Of a stretch of 64,000 nucleotides of DNA, positions 25,260 through 36,080 are shown in pieces. How positions within the stretch are numbered: position 1 is the stretch's first letter; each line of letters begins with the position of its first letter. The notes below the pieces were generated by a model. The model saw only the letters and a program-made list of their open reading frames with translations. It did no database searches and was not told the origin of the DNA. The DNA is from Echiichthys vipera. Lineage: Eukaryota > Chordata > Actinopteri > Perciformes > Trachinidae. A program made the position numbers and the translations under genes. The DNA is taken from the NCBI GenBank assembly GCA_963691815.1, contig OY829668.1, positions 16,473,953-16,537,952 on the forward strand, in the 5' to 3' direction.

Positions 25260-26056
25260 GAGCGTACTCACACTGTCCTTCTGGCTGGGGCCAAAACCGG
25301 TTTTTCAGCTAAAGCCTAGTACCTTTAAGCAGTGTGAGTGCACCCGTTCCGCGCATAACTGCGGCCTTGAAAGAGGTGGGCTTTAGCGGAGCCGTTTGCA
25401 CATGTACGAGCACGAGCGTGCGCACGTGTGTTGCGCACGCGTAGTGTTATGTCCGCCTGTTCAGACATGTAAATAGAAGGACGGACCATGCGCGGACATT
25501 TAACAACAACAACAATGGCGGTGAAAGGTTCACGTTGATGTGATGCGGAGGTGGAGTGTTTACTGCAGATTTGGTCGGATGAAAATATTCAAAAACAGTC
25601 GACAAGACGCATAAAAACTCGGGGTCTGTGGAAAGATTTGTAAACAAAGTCACACACACGCGATCAATGCGTGTGACGTGTTACGGCGTGATGGCGTATG
25701 GACAGCAGTATTTTCATCCGACCAAATCTGCAGTAAAAACTCCACCTCCGCATTACATCAACGTGAACCTTTCACCGCCATTGTTGTTGTTGTTAAATGT
25801 CCACGCATGGTCCGTCGTTCTATTTTCTATGTCCGAACAGGCGGACGTAACACTACTGCCGTAGGGCTCGTGCTCGTGCTCGTGCTCGTACACATGCGCA
25901 CGATCGTGCTCGTACATGTGCAAACGGCTCCGCTAAAGCCGACCTCTTTCAAGCGGGCCTTGGCAGGAACGGGTGCACTCACACTGCTTAAAGGTACTAG
26001 GCTTTAGCTGAAAAAACGGTTTTGGCCCGGTACAGAACAACAGTGTGAGTGCGCCC
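25260..26056. mobile_element. Foldback MITE-like element, copy 2, with long inverted arms
   Basis: A 797-bp insert in satellite B. The ends gagcgtactcacactgt and acagtgtgagtgcgccc are inverted, and TA flanks both sides (25258-25259 and 26057-26058). Removing the insert and one TA restores gacttaacactctag, a normal array sequence. The left arm (about 25260-25595) and right arm (about 25705-26056) are imperfect reverse complements over roughly 330 bp: tctgcagatttggtcggatg reads inverted at the start of the right arm, and cattgttgttgttgtt mirrors aacaacaacaacaatg. The ~110-bp loop holds gtgtgacgtg. Translating outward from both arms gives the same junk peptide (SAV.TPPPH.INVNLSPP), which confirms the symmetry. 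No transposase; related to 7069-7671. Confidence 0.85.
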
Positions 26057-27918
26057 TAACACTCTAGAATTGTTACTTAACATTCTAGAACTTTGACTTA
26101 ACATTCTAAAACTTTAACTTAACATTCTGGAACTGTTTATAAACTTTCTTGAACTGACTTTCTCTGGAAATGTCCCATGATGTCTTTTTCCAAGATCAGA
26201 TTAATGTGAACTCTAATAAATAGCATAATACAGGATCAAAGCAATGATATGTCCGTGTGCACTCAACATACAAGGTGTATGACTAAACCATGGAGAATTG
26301 TCAATTGAAATTCTAGAATTGTTACTAAACTTTCTACAACTTTGACTTAACATTCTAGACCTGTGATTTAATATTCTAGAATTGTTACTAAACATCCTAG
26401 AACTTTGACTTAACATTCGAGGACTGTGACTAAACGTTCTAGAATTGTTACTTAACAATCTAGAACTGTGACTTTACATTCTAGAATTGTGATTTAAGAT
26501 TCTTGAACTGACTTTCTCTTGGAAACCAATGTCTCATGATGACCTTCCAAGATCAGATTAATATGAACTCTAGTGAATAGCCTAATGCAGGATCAAAGCA
26601 ATGAAATATTAGTGTGCACTTATCATACCAGGTATGTGTCTTAACTTAACATTCTAGAAGTGTGATTTACCATTATAGAATTGGAACTTAAGATCCTGGA
26701 ACTGTTACTTAACATTGTAAAACAGTGACTTCATATTCTAGAACTGCGAATTAACATTGTGCCATTGAGACTTCACATTCTAGGACTTAACCATCACAAA
26801 ATATAACTGTAAGTTAACATTCTAGAACTTTAACTTAACATGCTAGAATTGTGATTTAACATTCTTGAACTAAACTTCTCTGGAAACCAATGTCCCACTA
26901 TGTCTTTAGATTAATATGAACTCTAATGAATAGCATAATGCAGGATCAAAGCAATGATATGTCCGTGTGTACTCAACATACCAGGTGTGTAACTTAACAT
27001 TTGAGAATTGTAACTTATAATTCTCTAACTGTAACTTAACCTTCTAAAATTGTTACTTAACATTCTAGAACTTTGACTTAACATTCTAGAACTGTCAATT
27101 AACATTCTATAATTGTAAATTAACATTCTTGAACTGACTTTCTCTAGAAATCAATGTCCCATGATGTCCTCCCAAGATTAGATTAATATGAACTCTAGTG
27201 AATAGCATAATACATGATCAATAGAATATGTTAATGTGCACTTAACATACCAGGTATGTGACTTAACATTTGAGGATTGTAACTTAACATTCTAGAACTT
27301 TGACTTAACATTCTAGAACTGTGATTTAACATTCTAGAATTGTGATTTAACATTACTGAACGAAACTTCTCTGGAAACCAATGTCCCATGATGTCTTTTA
27401 CTAAAATCGGATTATTATGAACTCTAGTGAATAGCATAATGCAGGATTAATGCAACTATATGTCTGTGTGCACTCAACATACCAGGTGTGTGACTTAACA
27501 TTTGAGAATTGTAACTTAACATTCTAGAACTTTGACTTAACATCCTAGAATAGTGATTTAACATTACTGAACTAAACTTCTCTGGAAACCAATGTCCCAT
27601 GATGTCCCATGATTAGATTAATTTGAACTCGAGTGAAAAGCATAATGCAGGATCAATATAATATGTTAAGGTACACTTAACATACCAGGTATGTGACTTA
27701 ACATTTGAGAATTGTAACTTAACATTCTAGAACTTTGACTTAACATTCTAGAACTTTGATTTAACATTCTAGAACTGTCAATTAACATTCTAGAATTGTA
27801 AATTAACATTCTTGAACTGACTTTCTCTAGAAATCACTGTCCCATCATGTCTTCCCAAGATTAGATTAATATGAACTCTAGTGAATAGCATTATACATGA
27901 TCAATAGAATATGTTAAT
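26057..27918. repeat. Satellite B (part 4)
   Basis: The array continues with spacers near 26160, 26520, 26880, 27150, 27375, 27585 and 27835, separated by runs of 21-bp units. The atcctggaactgttacttaa cassette occurs near 26692. No gene is seen. Confidence 0.92.
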
Positions 27919-30870
27919 ATGTTTAGTGCCCTCGCCTTTACAACTTTACACCATCGCAGGGGGAAACGAGCCGGTGCGCTTGTGCGCCTTCGCCAGAGGG
28001 GAAGACGCACGCCGCTACCTGGAATATTTCTCTCTGATGTGCGCTCACTGGGCAATAAAATGGACGAACTTCAGCTTCTGTTGAGGAGAGACAAGGACTT
28101 TAATTCATCCTCTGTTTTGTGCTTCACCGAGTCATGGCTGTGTGAGAACATCCCGGACTCTGCGCTACAGCTGGATGGATTCCAGCTTCACCAAGCAGAC
28201 CGTGACACGCGGCTCTCTGGCAAAACAAAGGGTGGAGGTATTTGTTTCTACATCAACAGCGGCTGGTGCAACGACGTAACGGTGATACAACGGCACTGTT
28301 CTCCCCTCCTGGAAACTTCTATTATTAACTGCAAACCATTCTACTCCCCACGTGAGTTCGCTTCCTTCATTCTGGTGGGTGTTTACATTCCACCGGATGT
28401 CAATGTGCAGGACGCACAGCGCATGCTCGCCGACCAGATACTGGAAGTGGAGCAGACCAACCCGGACTCCTTAGTTATTGTCCTCTGGGATTTTAACAAA
28501 GGTAACCTCAGTCACGAATTGCCCGAATACAGACAGTTTATAAAATGTGCAACCAGGGAGGGGAACACTCTGGATCACTGTTAGGCAACAGTCAGTAACG
28601 CCTATCACGTCGTCACCCACGCTGCACTGGGACACTCTGACCACAACATGGTCAACCTGATTCCTGCCTACAGACAAAGACTAAAACTCTCTAAACCTGT
28701 GGTGAGGACATCAAAGAAGTGGACCAGTGAAGCTGCGGTGGACTTAAAGGGGTGTCTGGACTTTACTGACTGGGATGTTTTCAGGACTGCTTCCACCAGT
28801 CTGGATGAGTACACAGAAGCTGTGACTTCATACATCAGCTTCTGTGAGGACTGCTGTGTACCAACACGCACCAAGGTGACTTATAACAATGACGAGCCCT
28901 GGTTCACAACCAGACTGCGACAGTTGAGGTCTGACAAGGAAAGGGCTTTCAAAAGTGGTAACAGAGCAGAGTACATAGAGGCCAAGTACAGGTTTAGCAG
29001 GGCGGTTAGGGACACTAAACAGCTGTACTCCAAGAAGCTCCAACATCAGTTCTCCTCTAACGACTCTGCCTCTGTCTGGAGGGGGCTCAGGCAGATCACC
29101 AACTAAAAGCCAAGAGCCCCCCCTGCTGCTAACGATCAACGCCTTGCCAACAACCTCAACGACTTCTACTGTCGCTTTGAAGATCACCTGGACAGTACTC
29201 ACACCACCCCCCACCACACTACCCACCAGCTCCAGCCCATCAGCCCTTCTCCCCCCACCACCACAATAGAGACTGTAAACCTCTTACCACCACAGCTGCC
29301 CCTCCCCACCTCCCCTCCACCGACACCTCTGTCTGTCCTTGAGAGAGACGTTAACAGGCTCTTCAAGAGACAGAACCCCCGCAAAGCTGCTGGGCCAGAT
29401 TCCGTGTCGCCATCCTGCCTGAAGCATGGTGCAGACCAGCTGTCTCCTCTGTTCACGGACATCTTCAACACCTCACTGGAGACATGCCGTGTGCCAGCTT
29501 GCTTCAAAGCCTCCACCATCATACCAGTCCCCAAAAAACCAGGACCCACTGGACTAAACGACTACAGACCTGTCGCCCTGACCTTTGTGGTCATGAAATC
29601 CTTTGAGCGCCTGGTGTTGTCCAACCTCAAATCCATCACAGACTCACTCCTTGACCCCCTGCAGTTTGCCTACAGAGCCAACAGGTCTGTAGACGATGCT
29701 GTTAACATGGCCACACACTTCATCCTCCAGCATCTGGACTCTGCCGGAGCCTACGTCAGGATCCTGTTTGTGGACTTCAGCTCTGCATTCAACACAATCA
29801 TCCCGGCTCGTCTGCAGGACAAGCTTTCTCGACTCAACGTGCCCGACTCCACCTGCAGGTGGATCACTGACTTCCTGACGGACAGGAAGCAGCACTTGAG
29901 GCTGGGAAGCCTCACCTCGGACTCCAGGATGATCAGCATCGGCTCTCCGCAGGGCTGTGTTCTTTCTCCCCTGCTCTTCTCCCTGTACACTAACAACTGC
30001 ACCTCCAGTCACCAGTCCATCAAGCTCCTTAAGTTCGCGTATGACACCACCCTCATTGGACTCATCTCTGGAGGGGAGGAGTCTGCCTAGAGATGGGAGA
30101 TCGACCATCTGGTGACTTGGTGCAGGGAGAACAACCTGGAGCTAAATGCAGTGGAGATGACTATAGACTTCAGGAAGAGCACAGCTCCACCCTCCCCCAT
30201 CATCCTGTGTGACTCTCCAGTGGACACTGTGGAGTCCCTCGCCTTGCTGGGAACCATCGTCTCCCAGGACCTCAGGTGGGAGCAAAACATCAGCTCCCTC
30301 ATCAAGAAGGCTCAGCAGAGGATGTACTTCCTGAGGCAGCTGAAGAAGTTCAATCTACTGCAGACAATGCTGGTCCACTTCTACACCGCCATCATCGAGT
30401 CCATCCTCACCTCCTCCATCACCGTCTGGTACGCTGCCGCCTCTGCCAAGGACAGGTGCAGACTGCAGCGTATCATACGTTCCGCAGAAAAGGTGATTGG
30501 CTGCAACCTCCCTTCTCTCCCAGAACTCTACTCTTCAAGGACCCTGAGGAGAGCAAGGAGGATAGCTGCTGATCCCTCCCACCCTGGACACTATCTGTTT
30601 GAACCTCTCCCCTCTGACCGGAGGCTGCTGTCCATCAGGACCAAAACCTCTCGCCACAAGAACAGTTTCTTCCCCTCTGCCATCTGGCTTTGGAATTCTG
30701 TTAAAGACACTGAACTGTCATTCGTTATATTAACGACATCTGGAACTCATACCCCCCCCCCCCTTTTTTTTTTTTCACTGGATACTTTAACTTGCACACT
30801 ACCACCTGCACTGGTCATACAAATACAGTCACTTATATTTCATGTATATAATTCAATGCCATATGTTTAG
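27919..30870 (+). pseudogene. Rex1-like endonuclease/reverse transcriptase, one frame with three stops
   Basis: The frame is continuous, with no indel, and is broken only by stops at 28582 (TAG), 29104 (TAA) and 30088 (TAG). Endonuclease (27919-28650): DVRSLGNKMDEL, FTESWL, KGGGICFYIN, VGVYIPPD, then VLWDFNKGNLSHELP where Trp replaces the usual Gly of GDFN, and EGNTLDHC just before the first stop. Linker: KKWTSEAAVDLKG, FCEDCCVPTRT, SASVWRGLRQITN before the second stop. RT (29340-30090): NDYRPVAL, motif A ILFVDFSSAFNTI, GSPQGCVLSPLL, and at 30034-30045 FAYD in place of FADD (first catalytic Asp changed to Tyr, codon TAT at 30040). After the third stop come WCRENNLELN, FLRQLKKFNL and LWNSV. 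Single-base decay only; it could not work as written. Confidence 0.9.
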
Positions 30871-30978
30871 TTTGCTTGTGTTCATGTTTATATTTATGTA
30901 GGCACTGTCAAATCAAGTCAAATTCCTTGCGATAAAAATTGCCCGGCAATAAACCTGATTCTGATTCTGATTCTGATT
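27919..30978 (+). mobile_element. Rex1-like LINE, long copy, with TGATTC-type tail
   Basis: A 3.06-kb insertion at gaatatgttaat / aatgtgcacttaac of satellite B. One continuous plus frame covers endonuclease and reverse transcriptase. A short UTR follows with a C8/T10-rich stretch near 30752-30776, then ggcaataaacctgattctga and a hexamer tail (ctgatt repeated). The 5' end begins in the endonuclease region with little or no UTR, so it is slightly 5'-truncated. GC content is far above the surrounding satellite. It is a different family from the TTGAATC-tailed copies at 24095 and 36825. Confidence 0.88.
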
Positions 30979-33887
30979 AATGTGCACTTAACATACCAGG
31001 TATGTGACTTAACATTTGAGAATTGTAACTTAACATTCTAGAACTTTGACTTAACATTCTTGAACTGTGATTTAACATTCTAGAATTGTTACTTAACATT
31101 CTAGAACTTCAAATTAACATTCTAGATCGGTGACCTTACATTCTAGAATTGTTACTTAACATTCTAGAACTGTCAATTAACATTTTAGAATTGAGAATTA
31201 ACATTCTCTTACTTACTTTCTCTTAAAAACCGATGTCCCATGATCTCCCAATATCAGATTAATATAAACTCTAGTAAATAGCATAATTTAGGATCAAGGC
31301 AATTATATGTTAGTGTGCACTTAACATACCAGGTATGTGACTTTACATTTGAGAATTGTAAGTTAACATTCTAGAACTTTGACATAACATTCTAGAAGTG
31401 TCAATTTAAATTCTAGAATTGTTACTTAACATTCTAGAACTTTGACTTAACATCCTATAATTGTAAGTTATTATTCTAGAATTGTCATTTAACGTTCTTA
31501 AACTGACTTTCTTCGGAAACCAATGTCCAATGATGACCTCCCAAGATCAGATTTATATGAACTCTAGTGAATAGCATGATGCAGGATCAAAGCATGATAA
31601 GTTTGTGTAACTGAATTGTTACTTAACATTCTAGAACTTTGACTTGACATTCTAGAACTGTCATTTAACATTCTGGAATTGTAACTTAAAAACCTGAAAC
31701 TGTTACTTAACATTGTAAAACAGTGACTTTATATTCTAGAACTGCAACTTAACATTGTGCAGTTGTGACTTCACATTCTAGGACTTATCCATAAAAAAAT
31801 TTAACTGTAAGTTAACATTCTAGAACTTTAACTTAACATGCTAGAATTGTGATTTAACAAAATAGAACTGTAACTTAACAATCTAGAATTGTGAATTAAC
31901 ATTCTTGAACAGACTTTCTCTGGAAAGTAATGTCCCATGATGTCCTCCCAAGATCAGATTAATATGAACTCTAATGAATAGCATAATGCAGGATCAATAG
32001 AATATGTTAATATCCACTTAACATACCAGGTATGTGCCTTAACATCTGAGAATTGTAACTAAACAGTCTAGAACTTTGACTTAACATTCTAAAAGTGTGA
32101 TTTAACACTCTAGAATTGTAACTTAACATTCAAGAACTTTCACGTAACATTCTAGAACTGTCAGATAACATTCTAGAAATGTGAATTAACATTCTTGAAC
32201 TGACTTTCTCTAGAAATCAATTTCCCATGATATCCTCCCAAGATCAGATTAATATGAACTCTAGTGAATAGCATAATACATGATCAATAGAATATGTTCA
32301 TGTGCACTTAACATACCAGGTATGTGACTTAACATTTGAGAATTGTAACTTAATATTCTAGAACTTTGACCTTACATTCTGGAAATGTTACTTAACATTA
32401 TAGAACTTTGACTAAACATTCTAGAACTGTGACTTAATGTTCTAGAATTGTTACTTAACATTTTAGAACTTTGATGTAACATCCTAGAATTGTTACTCAA
32501 CATTCTAGAACTTTAATTTAAAATTCTAGAACTTTGACTCAACATTCTAGAATTGTGTATATACTTTCTTGAACCGACTTTCTCTGGAAAACAATATCCC
32601 ATGATGACCTCCCAAGATTAGATTAATATGAACTCTAGTGAATAGCTTAATGCAGGATCAAAGCAATGATATGTTCGTGTGCACTTAACATACCAGGTAT
32701 GTCACTTAACATTTGAGAATTGTAAGTTAACATTCTAGAAGATTGAATTTACATTCTAGAATTGCCACTTAACATTTTAGAATTTTGACTTAACATTCTA
32801 GAACTGTGACATAACATCCTAGAATTGTTACTTAACGTTCTAGAATTGTCATTTAACATTCTTACACTGACTTTCTCTGGAAAACAATGTCCCATGATGA
32901 CCTCCCAAGATCAACTTTATATGAACTCTAGTGAATAGCATAATGCAGGATCAAAGCATGATATGTTTGTGTACCTGATTTGTTACTTAACATTCTAGAA
33001 CTTTGACTAAACATTCTAGAACTGTGACTTAACCTTCTAGAATTGTTACTTAACATTCTAGAACTTTGACTTAACATTCTAGAACTGTCAATTAACATTC
33101 TAGAATTGTAAATTAACATTCTTGAACTGACTTTCTGTAGAAATCAATGTCCCATGATCTCCTCCCAAGATTAGATTAATATGAACTCTAGTGAATAGCA
33201 TAATACATGATCAATAGTATATGTTAATGTGCACTTAACATATCAGGTATGTGACTTAACATTTGAGAATTGTGACTTAACATTCTAGAACTTTGACTTA
33301 ACATTCTGGAATTTTAATTTAACATTCTAGAACTTTGACTAAACATTCTAGAACTGTGACTTAATGTTCTAGAATTGTTACTTAACATTTTAGAACTTGA
33401 CTTGACATTCTAGAACTTAGACTTAATATTCTAGAACTGTGACTTAACATTCTAGAATTGTCATTTAACATTCTTACACTGACTTTCTCTGGAAACCCAT
33501 GTCCCATGATGACCTCCCAAGATCAACTTTATATGAACTCTAGTGAACAGCATAATGCAGGATCAAAGCATGATATGTTTGTGTAACTGGATTGTTTCTT
33601 AACATTCTAGAACTTTGACTTGACATTCTAGAACTGTGATTTAACATTGTAGAATTGTAACTTAAGATCCCAGAACTGTTACTTAACATTTTAAAACAGT
33701 GTTTTCACATTCTAGAACTTTGACTTAACATTCTAGAACTGAGATTTAACATTTTAGAATTGTGATTTAACATTACTGAACTAAACTTCTCTGAAAACCA
33801 ATATCCCATGATGTCTTTTACCAAGATCAGATTAATATGAACTCTAGTGAAAAACATAATGCAGGATCAATAGAATATGTTAAGGTA
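30979..33887. repeat. Satellite B (part 5)
   Basis: The array resumes immediately after the LINE tail with aatgtgcacttaacatacca. Spacers are visible near 31215, 31515, 31920, 32210, 32585, 32880, 33140, 33490 and 33795. Blocks with the aacattgtaaaacagtg cassette lie near 31700 and 33680. No gene is seen. Confidence 0.92.
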
Positions 33888-34036
33888 CACTTATATTTCA
33901 TGTATATAATTCAATGCCATATGTTTAGTTTGCTTGTGTTCATGTTTATATTTATGTAGGCACTGTCAAATCAAGTCAAATTCCTTGCGATAAAAATTGC
34001 CTGGCAATAAACCTGATTCTGATTCTGATTCTGATT
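33888..34036 (+). mobile_element. 149-bp copy of the Rex1-like LINE 3' end (30830-30978)
   Basis: Positions 33888-34036 match 30830-30978 at a constant offset of 3058, with one difference noticed (ttgcctggc against ttgcccggc). The 3' side continues into exactly the same satellite phase in both places (aatgtgcacttaacatacca and on for more than 70 bp). The 5' side joins satellite ggtacactta to LINE gtcactta through the shared cactta. This looks like re-copying of a satellite block with the LINE end, followed by internal deletion, rather than a second insertion. Confidence 0.85.
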
Positions 34037-34494
34037 AATGTGCACTTAACATACCAGGTATGTGACTTAACATTTGAGAATTGTAACTTAACATTCTAGA
34101 ACTTTGACTTAACATACTAGAACTGTGATTTAACATTCTAGAATTGTAACTTAAGATCCTGGAACTGTTACTTAACATTGTAAAACAGTGTTTTCATATT
34201 CTATAACAGCGACTTAACATTGTGCCATTGTGTCTACATTCTAGGACTTAACCATAACAAAATAGAACTGTAACTTAACATTCTAGAACTTTGACTTAAC
34301 ATTCTAGAACTTTGACTTAACATTCTAGAACAGTCAATTAACATTATATAATTGTAAATTAACATTTTTGAACTGACTTGCTCTAAAGATCAATGTCCCA
34401 TGATGTCCTCCCAAGATTAGATTAATATGAACTCTAGTGAATAGCATAATACATGATCAATAGAATATGTTAATGTGCACTTAACATACCAGGT
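34037..34494. repeat. Satellite B (part 6, right end)
   Basis: Last block of the AT-rich array: 21-bp units, one cassette (about 34147-34190) and a final spacer that breaks off in the middle of cataccaggt at 34494, where LINE sequence begins. Confidence 0.92.
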
Positions 34495-35514
34495 CAAAGG
34501 TTAATAGAGACAAGAGGAACCAACAGGAACCGCCCTACCTCTATTTTTGCCCCCCTTGACCGACCTCAGTGATCCCCCCCCTCAGCATCATCTCAGTGGC
34601 AACCCCTTCTCACCTCCTGCCCCCCCTCCACGAAGGCGTGCTTCACAAACCCTCAGCCCTACTTCGGCCCGCTCACGTCAACCCCCTCTACGCCCTCAAC
34701 GTCAACCTTCAGTAGTTCGTTCCAGCTCTGACGCTGCTCACTCCTCCTCCCCCTCATGGCCTCCCCCGCCCCGCCCTGACAGCAGTCCTGAATATTACTG
34801 ATACAGAAAAGGGTTCAGCAGTAGACCAGATTATCAGCTGGGCCCAAGGCTGCCTACGTCAAAGCTTGGCACCTTCTACATTCCTGTTGTGATTACCAAG
34901 AGAGTGAACATTGGGAAACGTAGACACCCTGCTAACCTAAACAATCTCATTCCTATTCTCTCCAAATCAAAGTCAACATCGAAGCCTGTCAATAACACCA
35001 TCAGGATGGGTCTGCTCAATGTTAGGTCTCTGAATAACAAATCATTTTTAGTCATTTAGTCATGATTTTATTACCACTTTCAAACTTGATTTTATGTTTT
35101 TAACTGAAACATGGCTGGAGCAAAATAACAGTGCAAGCATTCTGATCGAGACAGCACCCCCCAACTATAACTTTATTATGTATGCAGATCTGGGAAAAAG
35201 GGGGGGAGGGGTTGCTGCTATATTTAAAAACATATTTCAGGGGAAAAAGAGGTCCCTTGGTGATTTTACATCATTCGAATACCTGTGTGCTGTGTTGAAA
35301 TGCTCTCCCAAAATTCTCCTGTTAATTATTTACAGGACACCTAAATACTCCGCTAATTTTTTCAATGATTTTACCGAATTATTGTCTAGCATCTCCACTG
35401 ACTTTGACTGCCTAGTTATAACTGGTGACTTTAATTTTCATATTGATGATTTGAATGACAAGGGTGTGTCGTGGAAATTTTCTGCTTTTGGTGAAGAATG
35501 AAATAACGAATTCT
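34495..35514 (+). mobile_element. 5' part of an L2/CR1-group LINE, truncated at its 3' side
   Basis: Non-satellite sequence begins at caaaggttaatagagacaag. It contains a Pro/Ser-rich leader region and the first half of a LINE endonuclease, then stops at about 35465-35514 next to a retroviral LTR. RT, 3' UTR and tail are absent. Normal LINE insertions lose the 5' end, so loss of the 3' half means later deletion or recombination, probably linked to the ERV at its right. Confidence 0.75.
34547..35501 (+). pseudogene. LINE leader and endonuclease fragment, frameshifted
   Basis: From 34547 an 84-residue Pro/Ser/Arg-rich stretch (SPTSARSRQPPLRPQRQPS) ends at a TGA at 34799. The same frame continues after the stop with LPTSKLGTFYIPVVITK and MGLLNVRSLNNKSFL, the usual start of a LINE apurinic endonuclease. 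A frameshift near 35055-35065 moves coding to the frame starting at 35094: FLTETWLEQNNSASIL, GKRGGGVAAIF, LLLIIYRTPKYSANFF and LVITGDFNFHIDDLN. The GDFN-type motif is intact (GDFNFH). The frame runs out at 35501, beyond LINE homology. Nothing downstream of the endonuclease core remains. L2-like rather than Rex1-like from the NVRSL and GDFN contexts; clade not certain. Confidence 0.75.
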
Positions 35515-35611
35515 TGCCGGCCGACAAAGTTTCATTTTCTTTGCAAAGAAAAGGTCAATCAACATGCTAGCAGTTCAAAATGAAGAGAGACCAGGAGCAT
35601 CAGGAAGCTTG

Positions 35612-35621
35612 AAAATTTATA
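35612..35621 (-). promoter_or_regulatory. TATA box in the 3' LTR
   Basis: Minus strand reads TATAAATTTT in the context ggtataaattttcaagcttc. It is about 100 bp upstream of the polyadenylation region, as expected for an LTR promoter. The corresponding stretch is absent from the LTR at 43116-43550. Confidence 0.6.
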
Positions 35622-35980
35622 CCTGAGGGAAAGCCCACCCCTTGAATGTGTATTACATCCTTTGTCTACTGTGGGGTTGACCCCCTCTTCACGGTGTCTT
35701 TTCCTACTCTTGTTTTTCACAGGTAGCAGCCCAGACATCCTGTAGTATGATCAAGAGGTCTAGTCAACACAGTTCACACTCTTGTCTTTTCACAGGTATC
35801 AGCCCAGACATCCTGTAGTATGATCAAGAGGTTTTATCAACACAATTCAGAATGCAAAAGGGTTTGAATACATCATGAGACAGTGAGCGGTTGACTGTCT
35901 CCAAAACTTGAAATGCCATTACAAGGTTTAGACATTAAAATAAACAAATGGGTAGCAAAGAAAAAGAGATCTGATATCTT

Positions 35981-36001
35981 GGGGGGGGGGGGGGGGGGGG
36001 G
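35981..36001 (+). repeat. G21 homopolymer run
   Basis: Twenty-one consecutive G bases within the 3' LTR. The other LTR has ggggggaaagcagggtcagg here, so the run expanded after insertion. The true length may differ because of sequencing or assembly slippage. It could form G-quadruplex structures. Confidence 0.85.
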
Positions 36002-36068
36002 CAGCCTTCTGTTCTGCCTGTCTGAAAGGCTTCTCAAGGAAAAAGGAATATTAAAATTTACCATTACA

Positions 36069-36080
36069 TTTCCCCCTTTT
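36069..36080 (-). other. Polypurine tract of the ERV
   Basis: Minus strand AAAAGGGGGAAA directly abuts the TG start of the 3' LTR. This is the expected place and composition for the primer of plus-strand DNA synthesis. Confidence 0.8.

Larger units (their letters stand above)
35515..36068 (-). repeat. 3' LTR of the ERV
   Basis: On the plus strand it starts TG (tgccggccgacaaagttt) and ends CA (aaatttaccattaca). It is 554 bp against 435 bp for the partner at 43116-43550. The extra length comes from a tandem duplication (cagcccagacatcctgtagt occurs at about 35727 and 35801), a 21-base G run (35981-36001) and a segment at about 35612-35638 missing from the partner. The polyadenylation signal position reads AATGAA on the minus strand, where the partner has AATAAA. 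Confidence 0.85.

Noticed and set aside
28828..30305. Several minus-strand frames of 72-154 codons across the Rex1-like LINE
   Set aside because: Shadows of the GC-rich plus-strand LINE ORF; no homology of their own.
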